A program made the position numbers and the translations under genes. From Undaria pinnatifida (Eukaryota; Sar; Phaeophyceae; Laminariales; Alariaceae), in NCBI GenBank assembly GCA_012845835.1, contig JABAKD010000026.1, positions 8,542,558 to 8,606,557 on the forward strand: DNA of 64,000 bases, given 5' to 3'. Under the pieces are notes generated by a model that saw only the letters and a program-made list of their open reading frames with translations, was not told the DNA's origin and did no database searches. Numbering within the stretch: the first letter of the stretch is position 1; every line of letters begins with the position of its first letter. Positions 1 through 10,261 of this stretch are shown one piece after another.

Positions 1-450
1 AAGGGGGGGGGGGGGGGGGGAAGGAGGAGGGCGGAGATGAGTTGGAGCTACGGCATGGATGGCTAGAAGGATAATGAGATGATATCAGCTGGCTGCTAGT
101 GTTTACTACTCTGGAGGATTTTGATTTCAGGTGGGGCGTTTAAACAAGAGGGATCGAGGGGGGGGGCGGGAGGGCGAGAATTTCAAAATGTGCGCGGAAA
201 CTATAATAAACCCTTAAAGGGGACGAATCTGACGGTTTTAGCAAGAAGACACCTCTTTATATCACCCGCCTGGTAATGTTTATTATTCTAGAAGGTTTGA
301 TGTTACGTGTATTTAATAGTATGCAACCCAGGTCTTTGGTGTAGTAAACAACGTGTTGAAAGCTTCATAATTTGTTATTGGTCATGGATCGAAAGATAGA
401 ACATTTCAATCGATAGGTACAATCATTATTTTCTGACATCGCTAATCGTA
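1..450. other. Intergenic, poly-G at window edge
   Basis: A run of about 18 G opens the window and a second G-rich tract lies near 160-175. No gene or recognised repeat is seen. Elsewhere in the window such tracts, read as poly-C on the other strand, precede splice acceptors. No exon can be attached to these two. Confidence 0.4.
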
Positions 451-454
451 AGAA

Positions 455-900
455 AGAGATACATATTGCCAAATACAACAGGCGAGGTGATGTGGTCATG
501 CAATGTCACCGCCATTGAGAACGGAAGAGAGAAATGCGAATCGATAGTGTTTTGAAAGGAAAGCTTAGTGTACACGCGCTCCATTACGTTACTTCGTTAG
601 TCATACTTCGCTTGGCATAGGTTGGGAGGCGATTTTGCAGACGGTATGTACGGAATACCCTACGTAATAAGTTGGTAGTGCGGTTTACCGCAACTTTAAC
701 ACATCTGTCTGTACCTCCTTTCCACATTATTATTGTCTCACATATACGATTTTTCGCCTGTGATTTTTACCGTGCCGATGTGGGACTCTGAGGTGGCCAA
801 CTCTAAGACAGAGCTACATCTTACAAATACACCAAGCGAGGTGATGTGGGCATAGGTTGGGAGGCGATCATGCAGACGGTATGTACGGAATACCCCACGG
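455..900. repeat. Two-copy duplicated segment
   Basis: A block with GAGGTGATGTGG followed by CATAGGTTGGGAGGCGAT and a shared 3' part ending GTACGGAATACCC occurs twice, around 465-665 and 820-899. The two copies differ at few positions in the shared parts. No coding content is seen. Confidence 0.6.
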
Positions 901-1375
901 CGCATATATATATGTTTTGTTGTTCTCCATTGTAATGGTAAGTGTTGGTATTTTTACATTAGATGGGCAATTTTTGAGCTAGATCTGACATCATATCTAT
1001 TTTATAAATGTAGTACTGTAGTTTCCACTATACTGCTCTATCGTATGTATGGTAGGTGGTTTATTTTGGTTTTTCTCCCCCCCGGCTTTAATATCGGGAG
1101 GAATACCAATACAGAGTAATACTATTGCTAGTTATCTAATATGTTAATATTAATACAGCATTCGAGAATAAAAGTCGGCTACTCCTCCCCAAAAAAAACT
1201 GTGGGACACGAAGCCACGGTTCCAGAATTTGATACGCTGTCACTCTAACATTTTATATAAATATTTTCAGGACGTCAGCTGTGAGTTGTACGAATTTCGG
1301 GTCAATAAGCATCTTTTTCAAGGTGCTTGTTGGTACTTGTAATGTACTATATGGGTAAAAACATTATCGATGGGA
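901..1375. other. No gene seen
   Basis: AT-rich sequence. Positions 1270-1322 carry a short dispersed motif (GTCAGCTGTGAG, then CATCTTTTTCAAGG) that recurs in altered form near 31.7, 32.0, 33.5, 39.1 and 47.4 kb, called repeat F here. Confidence 0.4.
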
Positions 1376-1545
1376 CTAGTTCCACACGCGCCACGGACGA
1401 ACTGAACGCATGCAATTCCTCGAAGCAAAGGCATCATCCTCTTTTTCCTATACGCACATGCCTTCAAAGGCATGTGAAACCCCTTTATATAAGTACAGTG
1501 TCTAAATCTTATGCCTTCTTAGGTTTCCAGGGCAATATCTTAACA
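1376..1545 (+). repeat. Repeat B, copy 1
   Basis: First of three copies (others at 2072-2232 and 49303-49545). It contains a 10-bp-arm inverted repeat at 1455-1476 (CACATGCCTT and its complement), then CCCCTTTATATAA and CTTCTTAGG..CCAGGGCAAT. The hairpin followed by a TATA-like string is kept in the copies, which suggests a mobile-element end or promoter rather than random DNA. No ORF is carried. Confidence 0.65.
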
Positions 1546-1695
1546 GCGGTCCGCCCTGATGAGCCGTATATTATGCAGAAATATGGAAGAGAAAGCTGAA
1601 AGCACCGGTTCCACGGTCTAGAACATGACTCGAAGATGAGGCTCTTCAAAAACCTACTCCCACACTTCTACCCTGCGAGGCTACGAAGCCTCGAG
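1530..1695 (+). repeat. Repeat C, copy 1
   Basis: Shares TCTTAACA, CCACCCTGATGAG-like, GCAGAAATATGG and GACTCGAAGATG blocks with copies at 5061-5215 (minus), 13281-13405 (minus) and 60508-60640 (plus). Order and spacing are kept between copies. It joins directly to repeat B here, so these modules travel in varying combinations. Confidence 0.6.
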
Positions 1696-2071
1696 AAAAA
1701 TGCCAAGACAGAAAATCACCAATGAAGAACGGAACACGGGAAAAGGGGTATAGAACACTCGAGCGAGTGGCGGGATCAACAGGCGCGAGAGCTATCACTT
1801 CCGCAGATTAGCGAGGGGGATAGGGCCAGAGAAAAGGAAAACGGAAACCATGCAGAAAAATAGAAACAAAAACAAAATCAGAAAGCGCTGGGATCGAAGG
1901 CGAAAGAGTCAAAGACCTCGCGCGCAAAACCCAAAGCGGTCGCAAAAACGTATCAGGACGCGCTACGTACGAAACCCAACTCGCGCGCGCGGAATGGACA
2001 GCGCGCCTCTCACTCTGCGGGGGCGACGTCGGGACCTTCTTAGACTTCCAGCGCAATACCATAACATTGAT
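1696..2071. other. Purine-rich stretch, no gene seen
   Basis: A/G-rich sequence with many AAAAAC and GCGCGC strings. Short ORFs on both strands are highly basic and overlap. Nothing marks them as genes. Confidence 0.4.
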
Positions 2072-2232
2072 CCACACGCTACGGATTAGAACTGACCGCG
2101 AGCAATTCCTCGAATCAACAGCATCACCCCATTTTTCGATACGCACATGCCTTCAACAAGGCATTTGAAACCCTTGTATATCCGCCCGTATCCCAGATCT
2201 TACGCCTTCTTAGGCTCCCAGGGCAATACCAT
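2072..2232 (+). repeat. Repeat B, copy 2
   Basis: Second copy of repeat B, with the hairpin partly decayed (GCACATGCCTTCAACAAGG) and the CTTCTTAGGCTCCCAGGG block intact. Its 3' end runs straight into a SINE at about 2231, so the SINE lacks its 5' end here. Confidence 0.6.
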
Positions 2233-2475
2233 AACACTACCCTCGAATGCTACTATTAATATGGTTATTGATAGATAATGTTGCTTATGGGGTTCGAATC
2301 TCCCTTGGGTCGGACGGTTGACTTTATTTGCAAGAACGAAAAATCAAAGGAATCGACTGCTAAGAGCGCCTTGCAGCGTGGGTAGGCGAAATTCGACGAG
2401 AGTCGACGAGGGAAGAAAGGGCTGAAGAAGTCTTCTCATGATCAAAATGAAGGCACGTGCCGTAGTGGAGAGGTT
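2231..2475 (+). mobile_element. tRNA-derived SINE copy 1, 5' part
   Basis: Contains the B-box GGTTCGAATCT and the family core (CTGCTAAGAGCGCC, GCAGCGTGGGTAGG, GTCGACGAGGG) shared with copies at 36229, 49786 and 50857. The A-box part is missing. The element stops near 2475 in GTAGTGGAGAG and its tail resumes at 3645, so repeat A appears to have inserted into it. Confidence 0.7.
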
Positions 2476-2772
2476 TCATAGTATCCTGGGGGGAAATGGA
2501 AGGTGGTCGGTGTTGGGGAGCGTTCTCCTCATGGCTCCGGTGGTTGTTTTATCTCTCCATAGGCTCGCTGTGACTAATCTCAAGGATTATACATTATTAA
2601 TAGTTGCTCTAAATAGAACGCTAAAAGACAGACAGGACGGGGCAAGGCAGTGAGGTGAGGAGCGTCCTGCTTGATCCCTCACCGCCACTTACATTATCGC
2701 CCCTTTATGATGGCCTTGACGTGAATGTGACATCTGCTATGGCGTGGTTCACCCCGACCATGCCATGGTTTC

Positions 2773-3112
2773 ATGTCAAACATGTCGAATCTAATGTCAA
2801 ACATGTCGAATCTAATGTCAAACATGTCGAATCTAATGTCAAACATGTCGAATCTAATGTCAAACATGTCGAATCTAATGTCAAATATATCGAATCTAAT
2901 GTCAAACATGTCGAATCTAATGTCAAACATGTCGAATCTAATGTCAAATATGTCGAATCTAATGTCAAACATGTCGAATCTAATGTCAAACATGTCGAAT
3001 CTAATGTCAAATATGTCGAATCTAATGTCAAACATGTCGAATCTAATGTCAAACATGTCGAATCTAATGTCAAACATGTCGAAGCTAATATCGAACATGT
3101 CGAATCTAAAGA
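2773..3112 (+). repeat. 21-bp tandem array, 16 copies
   Basis: Sixteen copies of a 21-bp unit built around CATGTCGAATCTAATGTCAA. Units 6, 9 and 12 carry TATAT or TATGT in place of CATGT, giving a 63-bp higher-order period in the middle. As 21 is a multiple of three and the unit lacks stops in several frames, at least four frames stay open. The matching module at 3434-3644 has only one unit, so the array grew after the module was duplicated. Confidence 0.9.
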
Positions 3113-3433
3113 CTATCCGTCTACGGAGGGCACTCCATAGCATTAGGCCACCTTGAATAGCCGTGGATGCAGATCACATGGCAATCAAAGGATGACAACG
3201 AAACATCCAGAAATCGCAAAGGGGATCGAAGATGTGGTTATTCGAAACAGACGAAAATGAGGCTAAAGAATTCCTCATACCTCGTAATGATGAGGCTAAG
3301 ACGTTTCATTGCGATATAAAGATATACAACCCTGTGATGGAGCTCACAACCGTGAGAGCTCGAGAAAGGGTGTATGTACCTACGTACGGTATACCAGTAG
3401 AAATCGGTCAACAAAAACACGAAGGGCGACTGA

Positions 3434-3644
3434 ATAGAACGCTAAAAGGCAGACAGAAGAGAGCAAGGCAGTGAGATGAGGAGCGTCCTGCTTGATCCCT
3501 CACCGTCACTTACATTATTTCCCATCTATGATAGCCTTGACGTGAATGTGACATGCACTATCACGTGGTTTCACCCCAACCTTGACATGGCTTCATGTCG
3601 AATCCAAAGACTACTCGTCGACGGAGGGTATTCCATAGCAGAGG
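3434..3644 (+). repeat. Repeat A inner module, second copy
   Basis: Nearly repeats 2613-2780 (AGAACGCTAAAAG, GAGCGTCCTGCTTGATCC, CTTGACGTGAATGTGACAT) followed by the sequence that comes after the 21-bp array in copy 1 (CATGTCGAATC, AAAGACTA, CATAGCA). It shows the ancestral state with a single 21-bp unit. Confidence 0.7.
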
Positions 3645-3745
3645 GGGAAGAAGAGCCTGATTAGTGACCATGGATCTGAGTTATGCCTAGGGGCGGAAAA
3701 AAATGAATCAAAAGTGCGAAAGATCATAAATGGGATGAGCTGGGA
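3645..3745 (+). mobile_element. SINE copy 1, 3' tail
   Basis: GGGGGAAGAAGAGCCTG, GGATCTGAGTTATG and the end block CATAAATGGGATGAG match the 3' parts of the SINEs at 49786 and 50857. This is the continuation of the copy that breaks off at 2475. Confidence 0.65.
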
Positions 3746-3762
3746 TGAGCAGAAACAAATAG

Positions 3763-3836
3763 TCTCTGGAGCCTGTCCTGTAGTACTATTATAAGAATAG
3801 TCGTGTGACCAGGACTTGACTATGCGAGTTAATGTG
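3763..3836 (+). repeat. Single arm of an inverted-repeat element
   Basis: CTGGAGCCTGTCCTG, then TGTGACCAGGACTTGA and GAGTTAATGTGAGAACA match both arms of the element at 32275-32717. About 25 bases are inserted in the middle. Only one arm is present, so this is a remnant. Confidence 0.55.
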
Positions 3837-3949
3837 AGAACATCATAAACAGCTGTTAGGTAGCTCTCAAAGAAGACAAAAAACTATGAGTGAGTGCTGC
3901 TATGTATTAGAAGCCCCCGAGGAGGACGTAGGTGTTAAGGTATCCCCGC

Positions 3950-4080
3950 TTCTCAAGGTATCCCCTCTTCCCCGTTGTGGCATTATGATTTATAAAAGTT
4001 GTCCCCTTTATAGCTGGCAGGCGTTATCGCCTGCCTGAACGAAGGGTTTCGCCCCCTCTTCTGTCAGAAGGTATCCGGCG
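3950..4080 (+). repeat. Repeat D, copy 1
   Basis: Direct repeat of 5190-5310, about 1.24 kb downstream. Both have TATCCC..CCCCGTTGTGGC, TTGTCCCCT..TATAGCTGG, and a perfect 8-bp stem with 4-nt loop (GGCAGGCG..CGCCTGCC), ending in TGTCAGAAGGT. The spacing could suggest terminal repeats of a short element, but TG..CA ends and a primer site are not seen. Confidence 0.55.
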
Positions 4081-5060
4081 CCTTATAGCATTGCTTATCT
4101 AGGCCCGAGGTTATAGATTTCGTCACTCAACGACCGTTTGCCGATTTAGCGTCGACCAAACTGATCGTTTTTCTTGCGCCCCGCCTTCCCGCGCGCTATT
4201 GCGTAGATCGTGACGATGTCTCCTATTTTCTACGTTCTTTATAAATATTAGCTTGTGCGCGCTCAGAGTAGGTCGAAATTCCGCATACATCTGTTTCGTC
4301 CACTTGATCGCGCGATCGAATATTTTGCCGTTTTCCGCCTTGAGTTTATCAGTTTCTATACTCATTCCTGGAGTGAGCTGCGTCGCGTAAAGTACGTGTT
4401 TAACTTTCTGCCCCCTTTTGTTGTCCTGGCTCGAAGTGCTCCATACCTTCGCGTGGATTGCCCTGGTTAGAAGTGCTTCGCACCTTTGCCGTGGGTCGGC
4501 TAGCAGAGTTTTTGTTACGCTTTTAGATTTCCAGTGGCAGACCTGTCGTGTTCCGTTTTCCTGGCTTTAAGCGCTTTGCGCCTTTGCCATGGATTGCCTC
4601 GGTCCGAAGTGCTTCGTGCCTTCGCTGTGGATCCGGTAGCATGTTTTTGTTTTATATGTATGGATTTTCAGCAGCAGAACGGTGATTCGCCTGACTAGTC
4701 ATAGCTCATGTTGTTGCTAGTTATACGAGCGACACCGCTCTCCAAGTATGGATATTCGTTTTCAGCTTTCCGGTGATTCTATCTTGCTCTTTGGACTTTT
4801 AATGCACCGGTATGCTCAGATCTTTGATGTCTGACTCGCCTTGTACGCCCTCCATTGGCTTTTCACGTTCCGGTATGTTCGGACTTTTGACGTCTGCTTC
4901 GCATTTTACGCGTTTCAATGACTTTCACGTACCAATATTATTGGTATTTTCAGTTTTGCTTCGCAACATACGCGTTCTGCAGACTTTCACGAACTGGTAT
5001 GTGGGACGTTTGGTGCCTGCTGCACTTTGCACCCGTCCAATTGGTTTCTGTCTTGCAAGT
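4081..5060. repeat. Degenerate repeats between D copies
   Basis: Two blurred tandem families: GAAGTGCTTCG-type units at about 4425-4640 (Y-rich, CTTTGCC..GTGGAT) and a 62-65-bp unit at about 4796-5050 (TTTCACG, CCGGTATGT, GACTTTTGACGTCTG, TTCGCA). No ORF with family features is present. Confidence 0.45.
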
Positions 5061-5215
5061 TAGAGGTGTGGGAATGGGTTGTGAAGCGCCGCATCTTCGA
5101 TTCATTCTCCGAATTCTTCGGATGGATTTAGTTCCACCTGATATTTCTATCAATCTGCATATACGGCCCTTCAGGGTGGGCTGGTGTTATGGTATCCCTT
5201 CTACCCCGTTGTGGC
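5061..5215 (-). repeat. Repeat C, copy 2
   Basis: Inverted relative to the copies at 1530 and 60508: GAGGTGTGGGAATGGGTTG, GCCGCATCTTCGA, then TCTGCATATACGG and AGGGTGGGCTGGTGTTATGG. It abuts repeat D copy 2. Confidence 0.6.
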
Positions 5216-5310
5216 GTTATGGTTTATGAAGTTGTCCCCTCTATAGCTGGCAGGCATTTTCGCCTGCCTGAACGAACGGCTCCGCCCCCCTTTTTGTCAG
5301 AAGGTGTGAG
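5190..5310 (+). repeat. Repeat D, copy 2
   Basis: Second copy of the D unit with the same stem (GGCAGGCA..CGCCTGCC, one base changed) and the same CCGCCCCCCTTTTTGTCAG ending. Confidence 0.55.
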
Positions 5311-5439
5311 GGGGACAGCAAGCAACTAACACCAGAGACGTGACATCCAAGTAACCCACGTGTGAGTGACCATTTCAGAGCCAGAGGCACCCCTGCGTAG
5401 AGGTAGTCTGTCCCTATGTTCATGTGCCCCAAATACTAC

Positions 5440-6050
5440 TACACAGGGTTGTCGGTGCTGGGAAGCGCTCTTCTCATGGTTCACGGTGGTGTCTCATTCA
5501 GCTCTCATTTCGCTCGTTGTTTAGACATAACAAAGCTGACAATATCATACCAGGTACTCTATAAAACCATATGGAACGGTGACGAGGTGGGATGTGTCCT
5601 GCTTGGACCATCACCATCACCTGCATTATCGACCGACTATGAAGAGTTTTGACGTGACATACTGCTGTGTAGGCCATCATATAGAAACGACCTGGTCTCA
5701 CATCAACCACGACATGGTTCCACGTCGATCCATATCCTGTCCATGTGTGTAGAGCACTCTACAAAGTTAGCCCACCCTGAATAGTCGTAGATGCAAGGCA
5801 CATGACAACCAAAATAGATATCAACACAACATCCAGAAACTGGAAAGGGCATCGAAGATGTCGCTATTAGAAACAAGCGAAAGTGAGGCTATAGATTCCC
5901 CCACACCTCGTATTGAGGCTAAGACGCCTCACTGCAAGAGATACAACCCTGTGATGGAGCTCACAGTTGTGGGAGCTCGAGATCGGGTATGTACCTACTG
6001 TCGCAATTGGCATACGAAACACGAAGGGCAGGCGACTGAACGCAAGGATG
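5440..6050 (+). repeat. Repeat A, copy 2
   Basis: Matches 2490-3440 module by module (GTCGGTGCTGGGAAGCGCTC, TCCTGCTTGGACCATCACC, AACATCCAGAAACTGG, CAACCCTGTGATGGAGCTCA, GAAACACGAAGGGC) but without a 21-bp array. More diverged than the pair at 2613 and 3434. Confidence 0.6.
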
Positions 6051-6167
6051 CCAAGGGAAATAAGAAAAATATATAGACGCGGAAACAAAGTCAAAAGGGG
6101 GAAAGGGAGAACATGCCACGCTGTGAAGGGCAGAAAGATTTAGGGCCTGTAGCGCGGGGCGAAGGGG

Positions 6168-6407
6168 TTGGCGGCCGGGCCATTGGCCGAAAGACAAGAG
6201 AGAAAGCAAGGCACACTGCCCAAAACAATGTCAGTGTCCACAACACGTCGGACCTGGAAGGCTGACGTGGGGCCCTTGGTCGAACGACAAAAGAGGAAGA
6301 ATCAGAACGCGAAGAAGCACGCTAGCATGGGGCCATTGGTCGAAAGGAAGAAGAGGAAGCGCCAGTATACAAGAGAAGAAACGGTAGTCGTAATCTTGGG
6401 CAAGTAG
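6168..6407 (+). other. Basic three-repeat ORF, doubtful gene
   Basis: A 79-codon ORF in which a decapeptide of the form GPL(V/A)ER(Q/K)xRK occurs three times, from a DNA unit GGGGCCATTGGTCGAAAG at about 6176, 6268 and 6328. The basic clusters look like nuclear localisation signals, but A/G-rich minisatellite DNA gives this by chance. There is no conserved domain and no splice context. I treat it as repeat DNA first. Confidence 0.2.
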
Positions 6408-7655
6408 CGTTGCTCATGGGTGGAGACGTCAAATGGAGCATCCCGGTTGGGCTCTGCGTCTTGACCTCCTCCCACCCACACCTCAAATCAATTTCTGGAA
6501 CAAGGGGCGCAGTCTTGAGCAAGCGATTCATGTTGGATCTGGGCGGGGGGGGGGGTTGTTGGGGGGCCAGGGGTGAAGCTAGTCCTGTTGAGGTCGAAGC
6601 TGGATCCTCGTCCCACAAACAGAATCGGTACAACAAGCGTGTAGCGTCCAAGGCTGCGGTGTCGAAGTTGTTGCCGACCCGCCACGCTGTCGCTGTCAAT
6701 GCTGCCGTCGTCGCTGCAGCTGTTGCCCGAGGAAGAAAGGCGATCACTTCTCTTTTGGCCCGAAAACATATTACCACGGTAGTTATTACAAGCGGTGTTG
6801 GTTGTCGTAGGATATGCCGGGTGATGGCGGCGGGTTTGGTATTCACGTTGCCCCAAGTACCGTACGCAACCCCCAGCATCTTGTGAAGTATGTCCAGGTT
6901 TGGATTGAGCGCGTCAGAGGCGTAGCGGTGTGCTGCAGTGAGACAATGTCGTCACCAGGGCATGACACAAACTTCAGAAAAACGCCCGAGAGCCAGCGGA
7001 GGTACTCGATGGCCAGATGATTGAGAATAATGCTTGTCGTAGGTTGTCCCGTTTGGAAAAATGGAGTGGTTGCGAGCCGCCATTTGTTACGGTTCGTGAG
7101 ACTGATGCAGGTACCGTGGGCGTCATTCGGGGTGGTCGCGGCCGCCGTCGCGGCCACTACAGATAGGACGGCGTGTGCATGGCTGGGAGACTTCGCCGTC
7201 GCTGCTACTGTGGTCAATCGCGGTGATGCAGGTGGCAGTCGGCGAAGAACGGCGGTCTTGGCTCGGGCGGTAGGTGATGCGATGGGTGCGCGCGGCGTTT
7301 TCGTGCTTGGTTGTGGTGTGGGTCCACGGGTGGTGGGCTCTGGGGCCAGTAGGGGCGTGAAACGGCAATGGTTGCGGCAATGGAATTGGTGGGCGGCTCT
7401 GTGGCCGTAAGGGCAACACTACCAGTGGCGGAAGTGGCTCAAAATTTCAAGGAAGAACAGACCGAACAGATCGTTTGCCGAACACGGAGTGTCCAAGGGT
7501 GGCGACATTCGCGACGGAAGTCATGGCTGGGTATAAACGTGGTGGCATCTAAACCAACGAGTATTAAGCCGCAGACGGGGTGTCTTCGGGTGCCGCCCGC
7601 TTGAGACCGCCGGCGCGCCGTGTGCAGTTGTGTGCGAAAGCGAGCAGAAATAAAC
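6408..7655. other. No gene established
   Basis: GC-rich stretch with overlapping ORFs on both strands and a G-run at 6545-6553. On the minus strand the run reads as poly-C followed by an AG near 6540 and a short open frame, which could be an exon start. No family is recognisable, so I do not call one. Confidence 0.3.
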
Positions 7656-7963
7656 AAGGGAGGTTGGGCGCAGGGGGTTGAGCGCAGTGGACGCGGATGG
7701 GAGCACCTGAATCATAGTGTTATTATAAAACAGAGGCGGTTGGGCGCAGGGGGTTGAGCGCAGTGGACCCGGGTGGGAGCATCTGAACCAAAGCGTTGTG
7801 GGAAAAACAGAGGCGGCTGGGCGCAAGATGTTGAGCACAGTGGTCGCAGGTGGGGGCATCTGAACCATAGTGTTATGGGAAAAACAGAGGCGGCTGGGCG
7901 CATGACGTTGAGCGCAGTGGTCGTGGGTGGGAGCATCTGTACTATAGTGGTAACAGGCGCAGG
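7656..7963 (+). repeat. 77-bp tandem repeat, 4 copies
   Basis: Units start near 7656, 7733, 7810 and 7887, each with GAGGCGG(T/C)TGGGCGCA, TTGAGC(G/A)CAGTGG, GGTGGGAGCATCTGAACC and GGGAAAAACA. The stretch just after (to about 7990, GGCGCAGGCCGCCTGACG) also occurs with one unit in reverse at 28730-28850. Long ORFs on the minus strand here follow from the repeats. Confidence 0.8.
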
Positions 7964-10261
7964 CCGCCTGACGTGGGCGGCTATGGAAGCCAGAGGTGGG
8001 GTGTGCATTGGGGTGGGAGCAGCAACGAGTCGGTGGGGACGGTGGTCGTGGCTCAGATGGGGGGTGCAGCGGTTGCAGGGATGAAGGAAGTGGTAAGCTC
8101 GAGTACACGAGCTGGTGGGGCAGGGAGTACAAATCGCTGTAGACGTGGTGGCATACCATGTGGTAGCCATCGCGGCACTGACCTCATTGCTGCCGTCGCG
8201 GCGACATACTCCGTGGTAGCCGTCGGTGCACTTGCCATGTTTTGGGGATCCCCTGCTGTAAAATAAAACCTCTTGCCCACAGGCACTAGATATCGCTGTC
8301 GCGGCGTGTAAGGTAGTCGTACCAAACGCCGAGGGATCGGGTTTGGCTGAAAGGGTCGGGGACAGTGGCGGCGGTGTAAGGACCGTCCCGGTGCCGGCCG
8401 CAAAATGCGTTCCAGGCATTAGTTGACTTGCTTGAACATAATCTCAGCGTCCTTTGCCGCAACTGTATCATCCATGACTACACCAGGTGAAGAACGCGCA
8501 CACTGCTCATCGCGAGGGTTGGGAGAGAATCCATTTTGGTCCGGGATTAGATTTGTTGAGATGGTGGGAGGTAACGTAAGCACCGGAGTAGAAAGGTATG
8601 ATGTAGTCAAGTAGTATCCGAATGTCGGTAAAGGGGCCGGGAGGTGATGGAAACTTGTAGATATACCCGAGGGAGGGAGTTTTTGGTGCTCGGGAAACGG
8701 CAACAACCACCCCGAATCCAGTTGAAAACGAAAAAATCAGACCTTACAACAAGGGAAAGTATGTGTACCTCTAGTACCCGTCGAGCACGTAAATAACAAT
8801 AGGAGATTTCCAAAACATTGCCGGGACCTCAAATAACCGTGTATGTTTGGCGCTCAGTGTGTATAAATAACTGGGCGAGTTCCGTGGAACACACAAAACA
8901 TACTCGTAGAAATGCGGGGAAGGTAGCACACGGAGTGCCATTGTACTCACGCAGTATCCAAATACAGCACTTTGGGTCTTTCCGACGCTGCTTAAGGTCG
9001 GGTGTGCATAGCAGCAAAATACGGGAGCCTTTCAAGCATAGCTCAAACACGCATGGGGGTATTAAGCGAATAGCCGAGGCTCTTAGCAGGTTGCGTCTTC
9101 ACCTACACAGAGGTTTTCCAAGTGGAACAGTGATCCGGCGATAATTTTTAATGAGACCATAATACCGATAAAATATAATGGCGGGATTGCTCGACGTAGA
9201 ATACTGGCGTTCACGTCATAAAACGTTAATGCATCGTAACAACGTGTCAAGACAATTATGTTAAATTGCATGAAATTATTGTTGTTGGCGGCGCGTGTTG
9301 ATGCTCGTGACACGGCGATCGTTGTTGCGCGTATTGCACGAGATGAGCATCAACGACGTCCGATTTTGTAACGTTTGTTGGCACTCTGTTGCTGTCGACA
9401 TGAAAGCAGAGTGTGCAGCGTAGCGATGGTATTTTTATGCAGGCACGAGAAAAAACACTGGCGGACATCATAACGGAAACTGGCAAAACAACGTGTTGAC
9501 GCGGCTGAAAAGCGTGGGAGAATGTCAGGTTCGCTCGCGAGATCATCATCATACGGTTAACAGCATAATGAGCCGACATGTGTTCTTGTCTACGTGCGCA
9601 TACAAAACGGCTTACATTAGCCCAACATGTTTCCGAAACTCACGGCGCTGTGGTATCGGTGGTACTAGGCTTGCAAACTACTGTAGCACTTCGAAGTATA
9701 GCCCGATTGATCGACATGGTCAAGTTACGACAGCAGGTTTGCGTGTGCTGACAGTGTCGGGTGTGTTCAGATAGCGCTGATAAGCGATGGATGAGTAAGC
9801 CCCAACAGCTACACTAGGCTGGGAGCCGGGCACTGCAACACACACAGTGTGCAATACAAGGTATTGTAGTATGTGAAGATAACTTAATTATGTCGTCCCG
9901 GAAGCAGGCCAAGGCAAGGAAAAACGTCGAGTGGGCGTGTGGGTCAACTTACCACAGCTCAGTAGCAGCTGCTCCAAGTCGAATACCATACTCCGTGTGA
10001 GTCTACTCGTATACGATGTCACGAGACGCTCTCTGTAACCGTAACTCCGAGGCCCTCCGTATGCAACCGTAACTTATTGTTAGGATGTTCGGTGAGACAA
10101 GCTGTATCGAACACATTCCCTGGCGTAGGATCAACTAGCAAGTCTCTTAGCGCATCAAGTATTCACGTTTTTTCGCAGAATAGCCGAATCCCGCCAGCAC
10201 CGCCGTGTACCACGGGTGCAAGCCAGTACACGTGCGATGTAATATCATTCCATCAAAGAGC
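7964..10261. other. No gene seen
   Basis: 2.3 kb without a recognisable gene or clear tandem repeat. The ORFs are short and on both strands. The 3' end (about 10080-10261) lies next to the Fanzor relic and may hold its unrecognisable N-terminal part. Confidence 0.35.

Larger units (their letters stand above)
2476..3644 (+). repeat. Repeat A insertion in SINE copy 1
   Basis: A 1.17-kb block whose parts recur at 5440-6050: a GGAGCG..CTCATGG block, a CGTCCTGCTTGATCCCTCACC block, and a block with AACATCCAGAAA and GTGATGGAGCTCACA. It starts with GTTTCATAG and ends near TTCCATAGCAGAG. A short AGAG lies at both edges and could be a target duplication. No protein family is recognised in its short ORFs. 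Confidence 0.6.

Noticed and set aside
2773..3112. CRISPR array
   Set aside because: The units are contiguous 21-bp repeats without unique spacers, in eukaryotic DNA.
2655..3143. Repeat proteins in the 21-bp array
   Set aside because: At least four frames on both strands stay open for the same reason (21 is a multiple of three and the unit has no stop). The matching module downstream has a single unit and no ORF.
3950..5310. LTR retrotransposon between repeat D copies
   Set aside because: No TG..CA ends, primer-binding site, polypurine tract or gag/pol content. Only direct repeats are seen.
6322..6886. Opposing ORFs of 185 and 158 codons
   Set aside because: Open in several frames on both strands. 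The possible poly-C acceptor near 6540 leads only to a short unremarkable frame.
7521..8419. Two overlapping long ORFs (212 and 235 codons) on the minus strand
   Set aside because: They run through the 77-bp tandem repeat in two frames at once and are Pro/Thr/His-rich with no domain.
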